A DNA stretch of 19,888 nt, from the NCBI GenBank assembly GCA_964195005.1, contig CAXMOO010000125.1, forward strand, positions 1 to 19,888, in the 5' to 3' direction. The stretch comes from JAUXLW01 sp964195005. GTDB taxonomy: Bacteria > Actinomycetota > Acidimicrobiia > Spongiisociales > SHLN01. Made by a program: the position numbers and the translations under genes. The notes below the pieces were generated by a model. It ran no database searches. It had not been told where the DNA came from and saw nothing but the letters and a program-made list of their open reading frames with translations. Positions 1 to 6,653 of this stretch are shown in pieces; positions within the stretch are counted from its first letter, which is position 1, and every line of letters starts with the position of its first letter.

Positions 1-12
1 AAGAGAGCAGTC

Positions 13-1326
13 ATGAGACGATCAAAGTTCGCAGCCGTGGCCGTTGCCTTGGCGTTGCTGGCGGCTGCGTGCGGGGGAGACGAGGGCTCTGGGACCAGTT
101 CTGAGACCACTGTCGACGCTGGGACCGCCGCTGGTACTGGCGATCCCGCCCGCATCGAGGCCTATCTAGTTGAAGTATCCAACATCCTCGCTGAAGCAGC
201 CAACACCACTGAATCATGCGAAGAGGATGTCAGCAACACCCCTGATCTCACCGAAGAAGAACTCTTCCAACAGGGCTTCGGATGCGTGATTGGAACCTTC
301 GATTCGACGACCAGCTCGTTCGCCGAGCTGGTCGTTCCCCAGGGTCTCAAACCGTCGCACGAAGCATACGTGGCGAGCCGCCAAGCGTGGTCCGAGGTCG
401 CGACACCGCTTGTTGAACAGCTGGTGTCCTTCGCAGACGTGGAGTCAATTCTGGAAGATCCCGACTTCATCATCACCAACGATGCCGTGACGGAGCGCTG
501 CCACGACCTGGAGGCGGAAGCCAGTGGGGCCGGTTTCAGCGTTTCAATGGACTGTGAAGGCCCTGTCCCATCGGAGGACCTCGGTGGCCCGCCGGTGAGT
601 GAGGTGACCGCGACGATCGACTCTAGGGGTTGGATCATCGAACCAGCGGGAATGATCGATACTGGCGGCGGTGTCTTGTTGACGATCACGAATGGAGATG
701 ACAGGACCCGTCAACCGGTCGTCGCTGATCTCTTCGACGGAGACCCATCCCAGCTGCCGTTGCGCGATGGCGCCCTTGACCTCCGCCAAGCGGGGGTCGT
801 GTCCGATCCCACTGTCAGCCCGGAGGTAGCGCATTTCGGTTTGGCGTGGCCCGAACCGGACGGAGAGGACTCACGCGAAAATGCTCCAGACCTCGCTCCC
901 GGTGACTCGATCCTGGTTCAGCTGCTGCCGGGAAACTACGTGATTTTGGACCACCTGGACGGTGCCTACGAGGCGGGTGAGTTTGCCACGCTGGTCGTTG
1001 TCTCGCTATCTGACATCCAAGCCACCTACACCGAGCCACCCAGTGCCGCCCAGACCTGCGATGAATTGGCGGACAGCATCGTCGGTCTCTACGACGCCTA
1101 TGTGGACGAGGTCGCCCTGATGACGGCTGATGGCTTTAGGGAATCGCCGCTATCAATGATCGACGACCTGCGGTTCGGGGTAGCGTTGCAGCGTTCACAG
1201 CAGCTTGGCTGCGGAGAAGGATTAGAGCTGGGGGCAGCTGTGATGGCTCAGTTCTGCCAGACGTCACCACCCACGGGTTCGGCGACTGCCGTCATCTTCG
1301 AAAACGTATGCGGAACCGACGGATGA
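13..1326 (+). CDS. secreted lipoprotein, function unknown
   Basis: A 437-residue protein starts with a classic lipoprotein signal: MRRSK, a hydrophobic stretch, then a lipobox with Cys at residue 20 followed by GGDEGSG. After lipidation it should sit on the outer face of the membrane. A Ser/Thr/Gly-rich linker (about residues 23-43) leads into the folded part. The mature chain has about eight further cysteines in scattered pairs (TESCEED, GFGCVIG, ERCHDLE, SMDCEG, AQTCDEL, QLGCGEG, AQFCQTS, ENVCGTD), which suggests disulfides. Residues about 205-330 look like a beta-rich domain (ITNGDD, LAPGDSILVQLLPGNYVIL), loosely reminiscent of cupredoxin-like folds. I do not recognise a family. The start lies next to AAGAGAG upstream, a weak ribosome binding site. 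It is the gene before the first palindromic repeat, so it may be the cargo of a cassette. Confidence 0.85.
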   Translation: MRRSKFAAVAVALALLAAACGGDEGSGTSSETTVDAGTAAGTGDPARIEAYLVEVSNILAEAANTTESCEEDVSNTPDLTEEELFQQGFGCVIGTFDSTTSSFAELVVPQGLKPSHEAYVASRQAWSEVATPLVEQLVSFADVESILEDPDFIITNDAVTERCHDLEAEASGAGFSVSMDCEGPVPSEDLGGPPVSEVTATIDSRGWIIEPAGMIDTGGGVLLTITNGDDRTRQPVVADLFDGDPSQLPLRDGALDLRQAGVVSDPTVSPEVAHFGLAWPEPDGEDSRENAPDLAPGDSILVQLLPGNYVILDHLDGAYEAGEFATLVVVSLSDIQATYTEPPSAAQTCDELADSIVGLYDAYVDEVALMTADGFRESPLSMIDDLRFGVALQRSQQLGCGEGLELGAAVMAQFCQTSPPTGSATAVIFENVCGTDG

Positions 1327-1410
1327 GACACCGCGACGCTCGAGTGATCATGGCCTGAACCGGTCATATCACCCGCTCATAATCGCGCCAACCCGCAGTC
1401 ACCCGATCGC

Positions 1411-1483
1411 ACATAACGGCACATATAGAGCGGTCAGAGCCGCTCAATATGGCTGGCCCAAGGCGCTCGATAATGCCGGTTAT
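1411..1483 (+). repeat. 73-bp imperfect palindromic repeat, copy 1 (attC-like)
   Basis: This copy is the same length as the copy at 2420-2492. The first 24 bp differ by one base and the last 20 bp are identical, while the centre differs. The two ends are imperfect inverted repeats of each other: ATAACGGCA at the left, TGCCGGTTAT at the right, with GAGCG/CGCTC further in. Weaker similarity extends upstream to a shared CATATCACC at 1365, at the same 43-bp offset in both copies. Conserved inverted ends, a variable centre and AAC/GTT at the outer edges resemble an integron attC site. The fit to the 7-base core consensus is imperfect (ACATAAC, GTTATGG). A MITE or REP-type palindrome is the alternative. 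Confidence 0.75.
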
Positions 1484-1540
1484 GGAACGGTCCTGATATC
1501 ACTGTGGTTAGTCTGTCTTCAACCCGGCTAGGGAGTTTTG

Positions 1541-2359
1541 ATGGGTGGGCGTGTCCCGGTCGCAATGATGGCGGCAGGCCTTGTACTGGCTGCGTGTGGT
1601 GGCAATGGGGATTCAGCCCAAACGACCGCCTCCTCGGTTCTTGCGGCGGCAACGACCACGACGGCTGCTCCGCCGACGACCGTCGCCTCGACAACGACTA
1701 TCGCCTCTACTACTACGACGACGGTGGCGGTGCCATTGACTGGGCCGGAGACGGTTTCGTTGATTGCTCTCGATTACTCCTCCCAGCCTGACAGCGCGAT
1801 CCAGGTGACCGCCGACGGGGGCGGAGCACCCGAAGCTGCGGACACGCCGCTGTTCCGCCAGGTTGCAGATCGAGGTGCCGTAACTTATCACCCGTTGCTG
1901 GCTCCTGATGGTCATCAGTTGACGCGTGACGAGTGGGCGACGGCGGCGGGAACTGCCACCATCACCTGTGAGGAGGGCGGGACGCGTTACGACCTTGAGT
2001 TCTCCGGTCTCGTTCCCGATGGGGTTTACACCATCTGGCACTTTCCCACCACAGAGCCGATCACGAGCCTCGCGACAGGCCAGATCGAAGACCCGATGTC
2101 CTCTGGGAAGGCATTGGGCGGTGGCGCACTGGGAGAAGCCAACGGTGCTGAAAACGCGTTCACGGCCGACGCTGCAGGCAAAGCCGCACTAAACGTCCTG
2201 GCCACCGAAAGAGGCCCGATCCCCAAGTGCACTTTGGCCGGGGGAACGGTCCTCATTGTCCTCTACCATATCGACAACCAGACCTGGGGCAGCGAGGCCG
2301 GACCTGATCTAACCAGAGCCAGACAGGCTGTGTTCAGCTACCCACCTCTAGAGGGCTGA
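1541..2359 (+). CDS. secreted lipoprotein flanked by palindromic repeats
   Basis: The 272-residue protein has a lipoprotein signal with the lipobox LVLAAC and the acylated Cys at residue 19. A Thr/Ala-rich low-complexity linker follows (about residues 27-66), typical of a flexible tether to the membrane. The C-terminal 190 residues form an unrecognised extracellular domain containing GLVPDGVYTIWHF and a Cys pair (ITCEEGG, IPKCTLAG) that could form a disulfide. The ATG at 1541 is preferred over the adjacent in-frame TTG at 1538 because GGGAG sits five bases upstream of it. The gene lies between two copies of a 73-bp palindromic repeat, with 57 bp before it and 60 bp after it. This one-gene, one-repeat spacing looks like an integron gene cassette. 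Function unknown. Confidence 0.85.
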   Translation: MGGRVPVAMMAAGLVLAACGGNGDSAQTTASSVLAAATTTTAAPPTTVASTTTIASTTTTTVAVPLTGPETVSLIALDYSSQPDSAIQVTADGGGAPEAADTPLFRQVADRGAVTYHPLLAPDGHQLTRDEWATAAGTATITCEEGGTRYDLEFSGLVPDGVYTIWHFPTTEPITSLATGQIEDPMSSGKALGGGALGEANGAENAFTADAAGKAALNVLATERGPIPKCTLAGGTVLIVLYHIDNQTWGSEAGPDLTRARQAVFSYPPLEG

Positions 2360-2419
2360 TTCCCAGTCAGGCCCATATCACCGATGGCCTACTGCTGGAA
2401 TCACAAACGAACAAGCCGC

Positions 2420-2492
2420 ACATAACGGCACACATAGAGCGGTTTCAGGCCACTCGAATCGCCTGTCTGAGCCGCTCGATAATGCCGGTTAT
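2420..2492 (+). repeat. 73-bp imperfect palindromic repeat, copy 2 (attC-like)
   Basis: Second copy of the element at 1411-1483, same length and orientation. It begins ACATAACGGCACA and ends GATAATGCCGGTTAT. Its different centre still extends the fold: GAGCGG near 2437 pairs with CCGCTC near 2472, and CAGGC with GCCTG further in. Retaining folding potential while the sequence changes suggests selection on structure. It lies 60 bp downstream of the lipoprotein stop, on the same side of its gene as copy 1. Confidence 0.75.
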
Positions 2493-2544
2493 CGAGGAGG
2501 ATGATGACGCCGATGTTTGTCGGTTTGGCTTTTTGACTCCAGGG

Positions 2545-2564
2545 GGTTCGACTGAAGTCGAACC
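2545..2564. promoter_or_regulatory. perfect 9+9 palindrome, possible operator
   Basis: GGTTCGACT, two bases (GA), then AGTCGAACC form a perfect inverted repeat in the gene-free region upstream of the flavoprotein at 2750. A dyad of this size fits a dimeric regulator's operator, or the arm of a recombination site. It is about 185 bp from the next start codon, which is far for a repressor site. No regulator gene is nearby. Confidence 0.35.
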
Positions 2565-2603
2565 TAGCAAACAGGGCCATTTTTCGCGCTGTCGCCAATC
2601 CTG

Positions 2604-2627
2604 TGGGTAGCAATTTGGGTAGCAATT
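2604..2627. repeat. 12-bp perfect tandem repeat (TGGGTAGCAATT x2)
   Basis: TGGGTAGCAATT occurs twice back to back. Together with the palindrome at 2545 and the hairpin at 2667 it makes the stretch 2493-2749 rich in short structured motifs without any coding gene. Such clusters occur at scars of integrated elements, but no integrase or duplicated att core is visible here. Confidence 0.6.
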
Positions 2628-2666
2628 CGAGTTTCAGCCCTCATCCGGCCGCACTTGCAAAAAGGG

Positions 2667-2691
2667 AAAACCCTACTAGTTACGGGGTTTT
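2667..2691. terminator. terminator-like hairpin before the flavoprotein gene
   Basis: AAAACCC pairs with GGGTTTT around a loop of about 11 bases (TACTAGTTACG). The minus strand continues TTTTCCCTTTTT, a better U-tract than on the plus strand, but plus-strand transcripts from the lipoprotein genes also reach it. The stem is only 7 bp and A/T-rich at its base. It probably insulates the lipoprotein region from the flavoprotein gene. Confidence 0.5.
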
Positions 2692-2749
2692 CTGCGTATC
2701 GAAGAGAGCCTGATCCAAGTAACCGCCACTAACCGACCAGTATTGGATC

Positions 2750-3859
2750 GTGGCTGAGCTCCCATCGTCGGCCGACGTTGTCATCGTCGGTGGAGGAATG
2801 ACCGGAACCAGCGCCCTCTACTACCTGGCGCGATCCGGGGCGCCGGCCACGCTTCTGGAGCGAGATCTTCTCTCCTCAGGATCCACCTCCAAAGCCGCCG
2901 GAGGGTTTCGAGCCCAGTTTTCGGACAAGCTCAACATCAAGATCATGGTCGAGGCAATTCGGCGGCTCGAGCGGTTTGATGAGGAACCTGGAGCCGATAT
3001 CGACCTCAAACAGTGGGGTTATCTCTTCCTGCTCAAGGAGGATCAGCTGGGTTCTTTTGAGGAGTCGGTTGCTCTCCAAAAGGACCACGGTGTGGACGTC
3101 CGCATGGTCTCGCCGGCCGAGGCCCTCGACATCGTCCCCGGCCTGAATGTTGAAGACGTTGCCGGAGGCACCTTTAGCCCCACAGACGGATACGCCACTC
3201 CGGCGGCGGCGGTCCAGGGCTATGCGATGGCAGCTCGCAAGCTCGGCGCCACCATCGTGGAGGATTGTGAGGTGCACGCCATAGATGTGGCGGCGGGCCG
3301 GGTGAGCGGCGTGGTCACTTCTCGAGGAGTCCTTAGCACCGCTAAGGTCATCTGTGCTGGTGGCATCTGGACAAACGACCTTCTGGTGCCTTTAGGGATC
3401 GAGCTTCCGGTAACCCCCGAGCAGCGTTTCGTCTTTCTGTCAGAGCCGGGCGACCCTCTCCCCCACCGGCTGCCCCTGACGGTGGACTACTCCACCGGGT
3501 TCTACTTTCACCGGGAGGGAAACGGGCTGGTCATCGCCGGCCGGGAAACCACCATGGAGGATCTGGCGCCCGCTGCCGTGCATCGTCTGCCGTTCCTGGC
3601 TGAGACCGGTGTGCGGCCGGGCTGGTCAGGCTTCTACGCCGTCACCCCGGATCACAACGCCGTTCTCGGACGGGCATCGGAGCCGGAGGGCTTGTTCTAT
3701 GCGACCGGGTTCTCGGGGCACGGCTTCATGCAGGGGCCGGTGGTCGGTGAGTATCTGGCCAACCTGGCAACCGACACTGAGCCGATCATGGATCTGAGTG
3801 CGTTTTCGGCCGATCGCTTCGCGGCGGGAAACCAACGGCCCGAGCTGCGGGTAATTTAG
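2750..3859 (+). CDS. FAD-dependent amine oxidoreductase, DAO / sarcosine oxidase beta-like
   Basis: The 369-residue protein opens with a Rossmann FAD-binding motif (VVIVGGGMTG, residues 10-19). Glu37 at the end of the second strand (LLERD) should bind the adenine ribose. A GSTSKAAGGFRAQF segment follows, as in DAO-family sarcosine and glycine oxidases. The C-terminal signature YAVTPDHNAVLGRA plus GLFYATGFSGHGFMQGPVVGE is typical of sarcosine oxidase beta and dimethylglycine dehydrogenase-type flavoproteins. It should oxidise a secondary or tertiary amino acid such as sarcosine or another N-methyl amino acid to an imine. The exact substrate cannot be read from sequence. No alpha, gamma or delta sarcosine oxidase subunits are adjacent. 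The start is GTG with no convincing ribosome binding site. The stop lies 7 bp from the convergent isochorismatase-like gene. Confidence 0.88.
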   Translation: MAELPSSADVVIVGGGMTGTSALYYLARSGAPATLLERDLLSSGSTSKAAGGFRAQFSDKLNIKIMVEAIRRLERFDEEPGADIDLKQWGYLFLLKEDQLGSFEESVALQKDHGVDVRMVSPAEALDIVPGLNVEDVAGGTFSPTDGYATPAAAVQGYAMAARKLGATIVEDCEVHAIDVAAGRVSGVVTSRGVLSTAKVICAGGIWTNDLLVPLGIELPVTPEQRFVFLSEPGDPLPHRLPLTVDYSTGFYFHREGNGLVIAGRETTMEDLAPAAVHRLPFLAETGVRPGWSGFYAVTPDHNAVLGRASEPEGLFYATGFSGHGFMQGPVVGEYLANLATDTEPIMDLSAFSADRFAAGNQRPELRVI

Positions 3860-3866
3860 TTCGGCG

Positions 3867-4418
3867 CTACGTGAGATCCACGGTCGTCACCACATCGGCG
3901 AATTCGCCCTGCAAGTTGGCGGCCGTAACTCGCGCCAGCTCATCTGCGGTTATCTCGCTCCCATCAGCGGCCGTCAAGTCGTATGTGTGTGTGGCGTCGA
4001 GTACGAATAAGGTCTCGTATCCGAGATTGCCCGCCATTCGGGCGGTGGACTCGCAGCAGTAGTTGGTCTGGATACCACAGATAACGATCGTGCCGATGTC
4101 CCTCTCTTGCAGCCATGCGTGGAGGTCCGGCTCACCGAAGAATGCTGAATTGACATTCTTGGTGACCAGGAGGTCGGGTTCTCCTTTCACCTCGGGCTTG
4201 AAATCGTTGCCGGGCTGACCGGGGCGGAGAGGCGATGTCTCCAGCACCGAGTCGTGTCTCACAAAAACCAGAGGTCGCTTGTGCCGTTGCCAGGTCTCAA
4301 TGAGGCGGGCCACGTTGGCCTCAGATTCGGAGTTGTTACGGTTTCCCCACGCCGGGTCGTCGAACCCCAGCTGCACGTCGATCACAATCAATGCGGTGTT
4401 GTCGAAGTCCCTAGGCAC
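3867..4418 (-). CDS. isochorismatase-family cysteine hydrolase
   Basis: The 183-residue protein has the full catalytic triad of the isochorismatase/nicotinamidase fold: Asp14 (IVIDVQ), Lys87 (VTKNVNSAFF) and nucleophilic Cys121 (GIQTNYCCEST). The family includes nicotinamidase, N-carbamoylsarcosine amidase, ureidoacrylate amidase and isochorismatase, and the sequence alone does not choose among them. GTG is taken as the start because a -10 box, TAGGCT, ends exactly 6 bases upstream, as expected for a leaderless transcript. It lies downstream of the YqgE/AlgH gene with a 17-bp gap. It converges on the sarcosine-oxidase-like gene, which makes an N-carbamoylsarcosine or similar amide role conceivable but unproven. 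Confidence 0.88.
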   Translation of the reverse strand: MPRDFDNTALIVIDVQLGFDDPAWGNRNNSESEANVARLIETWQRHKRPLVFVRHDSVLETSPLRPGQPGNDFKPEVKGEPDLLVTKNVNSAFFGEPDLHAWLQERDIGTIVICGIQTNYCCESTARMAGNLGYETLFVLDATHTYDLTAADGSEITADELARVTAANLQGEFADVVTTVDLT

Positions 4419-4424
4419 GGGAAA

Positions 4425-4430
4425 AGCCTA
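4425..4430 (-). promoter_or_regulatory. -10 box of a leaderless promoter for the isochorismatase-like gene
   Basis: On the minus strand TAGGCT is followed by exactly six bases and the GTG start at 4418. It fits the TANNNT-N6-start layout of leaderless promoters in Actinobacteria. It falls in the 17-bp gap after the YqgE/AlgH stop, so the downstream gene need not be co-transcribed. No clear -35 box was seen. Confidence 0.5.
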
Positions 4431-4435
4431 CCGAC

Positions 4436-5011
4436 TTAGTTGAACTGTGGATTATCGGGGAAGTTGGCGTACATCGATACGCGGCCCGGCTGGCGGCGCA
4501 CGACCCGACGCCACAGCTCCCGGGGTTCGTCGGTGAAGACATCCCCGGGTTCCGCTCGTGCAACGATCCAGCCGCCCTGGATGAGCTCAGCTTCCAACTG
4601 TTGTGGTCCCCAACCGGCATACCCGGCGAAAATCCGCACAGCAACCGCCGGCTCGCCCGGCTCAGAAGACAGGTCCACCACGCGTACCCCGTTGACGCCC
4701 GATTCGTCATCGGCTGCGGCCAGGCCCACAGCGGCGTCCGGCTCAACCGGGCCGCCCAGGAAGACCACCGCGGGTAGTGCCACCAGGTCGGCCCAGGCCG
4801 GCAAGTCGTCAAAGGGGCTGAGCTCGCTCGGCCGGTTGAGGACAACGCCCACCGCGCCACCGGCATCGTGCTCCAGCACCAGAAGCACGGTACGGCTGAA
4901 GTTGGGGTCGGTCAGATCCGGCATGGCGATCAAGAGCGATCCGGCAAGAGGCATCATGAGTCGATTCTGCCCGGAGAGGCCCTGCGACGCCATCGCTAGG
5001 GTCTCAGTCAT
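4436..5011 (-). CDS. YqgE/AlgH family protein (UPF0301)
   Basis: The 191-residue protein matches the YqgE/AlgH family. It shows PLAGSLLIAMPDLTDPNFSRTVLLVLEHDAGGAVGVVLNRPS near the N-terminus, LGGPVEPDA in the middle and RIFAGYAGWGPQQLEAEL in the C-terminal half. The family has a known fold and is linked to regulation in pseudomonads, but no biochemical activity is established. The first ATG overlaps the ATG of the divergent gene inside a shared CATG. Internal starts at residues 7, 19 and 20 would also leave the domain intact, and the conserved part begins near residue 21, so the true start is uncertain. Confidence 0.88.
   Translation of the reverse strand: MTETLAMASQGLSGQNRLMMPLAGSLLIAMPDLTDPNFSRTVLLVLEHDAGGAVGVVLNRPSELSPFDDLPAWADLVALPAVVFLGGPVEPDAAVGLAAADDESGVNGVRVVDLSSEPGEPAVAVRIFAGYAGWGPQQLEAELIQGGWIVARAEPGDVFTDEPRELWRRVVRRQPGRVSMYANFPDNPQFN
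4997..5002 (+). promoter_or_regulatory. -10 box, leaderless promoter candidate for the class-V PLP gene
   Basis: TAGGGT is followed by seven bases and the ATG at 5010. It lies inside the 5' end of the divergent YqgE/AlgH gene if that gene starts at 5011. No -35 box is recognisable. The layout agrees with other genes in this window. Confidence 0.4.
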
Positions 5012-6212
5012 GGATATTCACAAGGTACGAGCTCAGTTTCCGGCCCTGTTACGCCGCCAGGACGGTAAGCCCGTTATCCACCTGGATGGTCCCGGTGGAA
5101 CCCAGGTTCCCCAAACGGTGATAGATGCCATGAGCCGCCCTTTGGCCGAGGGGCAAAGCAATCTCGGGGGCCCGTTCTCCTCGAGTGCCGAAAGCGACCA
5201 GGTGGTGGCCGATGCCCGCGGCGCGGTGGCCGACCTGCTCAACGCCAATTCGGATGAGGTTGCATTCGGGCAGAACATGACCAGCCTCACCTTCGCTGTC
5301 AGCAGGGCAATCGCCTCCACCTGGCAGCCGGGCGATGAAATCGTCCTGACCAGGCTGGATCACGACGCCAACGTCGCCCCGTGGCTTCGGGCCGCGGAGG
5401 AGAGGGGCGTAACAGTGAAGTGGGTAGGTGTTCAAGACTTCGGGATCAACTGGGACGACCTCGATGCTGCCATCGGCTCTTCCACCCGGTTGGTGGCCGT
5501 CACGGCCGCTTCCAACGCCCTCGGCAGCGTGGTTGACGTGGCCGAGGTGGCTCGCCGCGCCCATGATGTGGGGGCCCTGGTATACGTTGACGGTGTCCAC
5601 TATGTTCCGCACGAGTCGACCGACGTCGCTGCCTTCGGCGCTGATTTCTTTGTCTGTTCTGCCTACAAGTTCTACGGGCCCCACATCGGGCTCCTGTACG
5701 GCAAGCGGGAGCATTTGCGGACGCTCCCCGCCTACAAGGTGCGTCCGGCTCCAGATACCGGTCCCGGCAGATGGGAGACGGGCACACAGAGTTTCGAGAG
5801 CATCGCCGGCGTTGTCGCCACCGTCGACTACCTGGCGGCGTTCGGGGAAGGTCACGACCGGCGCCAGAAGCTCGTATCGGCGTATGAAAAGATTGGCCAA
5901 CATGAGCGCCGGCTCAGTGATCGCTTTCTTTCGGGCCTGGCCGAGCTGGATGGGATCAAGCTGCATGGCCGTCGGGAAGGCAGGCGCACTCCGACATTTG
6001 CGCTGGAATTCCCCCGGCAAAAACCTCGAGACGTGGCGGTCGAGCTCGCTCGGCAAGGCATTTATGTGACCGACGGCGATTATTACGCGGTTGAAGTGAT
6101 GAGAAGCCTGGGCCAGGCGGATTCCGGTGGACTGGTGCGAATTGGATTCGTCCACTACAGCACGGAAGAAGAGGTCGACCAGACCCTCAACGCGCTAGAT
6201 CGGCTCAGTTAA
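5010..6212 (+). CDS. cysteine desulfurase-like class-V aminotransferase
   Basis: The 400-residue PLP enzyme is of fold type I, class V. Asp194 and His197 (YVDGVHYVPH) and Lys220 (CSAYKFYGPHIG) are the expected cofactor-pairing Asp, substrate-site His and Schiff-base Lys. The C-terminus (GDYYAVEVMRSLG, GLVRIGFVHYSTEEEVD) fits the cysteine-desulfurase-like subfamily typified by Vibrio VC1184. The only cysteine I see is at 218, beside the Lys. The active-site Cys that carries the persulfide in SufS and IscS is absent, so true desulfurase activity is doubtful. The open frame runs upstream to 4440, but that part is antisense to YqgE/AlgH. The conserved protein starts at the ATG at 5010, seven bases after a TAGGGT box. 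The stop overlaps the convergent membrane-protein gene by 4 bp. Confidence 0.88.
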   Translation: MDIHKVRAQFPALLRRQDGKPVIHLDGPGGTQVPQTVIDAMSRPLAEGQSNLGGPFSSSAESDQVVADARGAVADLLNANSDEVAFGQNMTSLTFAVSRAIASTWQPGDEIVLTRLDHDANVAPWLRAAEERGVTVKWVGVQDFGINWDDLDAAIGSSTRLVAVTAASNALGSVVDVAEVARRAHDVGALVYVDGVHYVPHESTDVAAFGADFFVCSAYKFYGPHIGLLYGKREHLRTLPAYKVRPAPDTGPGRWETGTQSFESIAGVVATVDYLAAFGEGHDRRQKLVSAYEKIGQHERRLSDRFLSGLAELDGIKLHGRREGRRTPTFALEFPRQKPRDVAVELARQGIYVTDGDYYAVEVMRSLGQADSGGLVRIGFVHYSTEEEVDQTLNALDRLS

Positions 6213-6601
6213 GCCTGGCGGAATGCTGCCCGGCCCACGACGAACAACGTAGCTGCGGCCAGATATTGCGCCACCAACCACGCGCCGGTGTGGCCGCCAA
6301 GCGAGCACAGTGCGGCTGCGGTCAACATGACGCCGGCGGCCCCCATTGAGACCAGGAGACCCCAGCGCCGGAGTGCCAGGAGCCCTGCCAGCGTACCCAT
6401 GAGCGCCAACTCGAACATGACGGAAACGGTCACGGCTACTGCCGTCGGGTCACCAACAGGCTCGGGGGCGATGCTGAAGACAAGTCCAACCAGGACGACC
6501 CACAGTATTCCCACCGCCAGCGCGATCCGGACAGAGATGACGTCACCCAGTTGCCGACGCTGGATCACGGAGGCTTTGGTTCGCAGATGGGTGAGGGTCA
6601 T
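6209..6601 (-). CDS. small four-helix membrane protein, unknown
   Basis: The 130-residue protein has about four hydrophobic segments (near residues 25-45, 55-77, 80-100 and 102-122), so it should be an integral membrane protein. A short charged N-terminus (MTLTHLRTKASVIQRRQLGD) precedes the first segment. No catalytic motif or known family is recognisable. The ATG at 6601 is chosen over a start eight codons upstream because GGGAGGAAGAAG lies just before it as a strong ribosome binding site. Its 3' end overlaps the stop of the convergent PLP enzyme by 4 bp. It is downstream of the MetE-like gene on the same strand, with a 52-bp gap, and may be co-transcribed with it. Confidence 0.75.
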   Translation of the reverse strand: MTLTHLRTKASVIQRRQLGDVISVRIALAVGILWVVLVGLVFSIAPEPVGDPTAVAVTVSVMFELALMGTLAGLLALRRWGLLVSMGAAGVMLTAAALCSLGGHTGAWLVAQYLAAATLFVVGRAAFRQA

Positions 6602-6653
6602 ATCTTCTTCCTCCCGAGGAGCCACCTATTGTAGTTGTCTCCGGGAGACACGA

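Noticed and set aside
162..689. Minus-strand open frame inside the first lipoprotein gene
   Set aside because: Low-complexity Ser/Thr-rich translation antisense to a gene with a clear lipoprotein signal.
2541..2570. GGTTCGA resembling a tRNA T-arm
   Set aside because: The bases form a self-contained palindrome without the GGTTCGANTCC pattern, acceptor stem or anticodon arm on either strand.
2604..2627. Start of a CRISPR array
   Set aside because: Two abutting 12-bp units without spacers are a simple tandem repeat; no cas genes or further units.
4440..5009. In-frame N-terminal extension of the PLP enzyme
   Set aside because: It is antisense to YqgE/AlgH, rich in Ser/Arg/Thr/Pro noise, and the family's own N-terminus begins at the ATG at 5010.
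5049..6155. Long minus-strand open frame (368 codons)
   Set aside because: It lies wholly antisense to the clearly conserved PLP enzyme; the translation shows no family motifs and the openness follows from high-GC codon bias.
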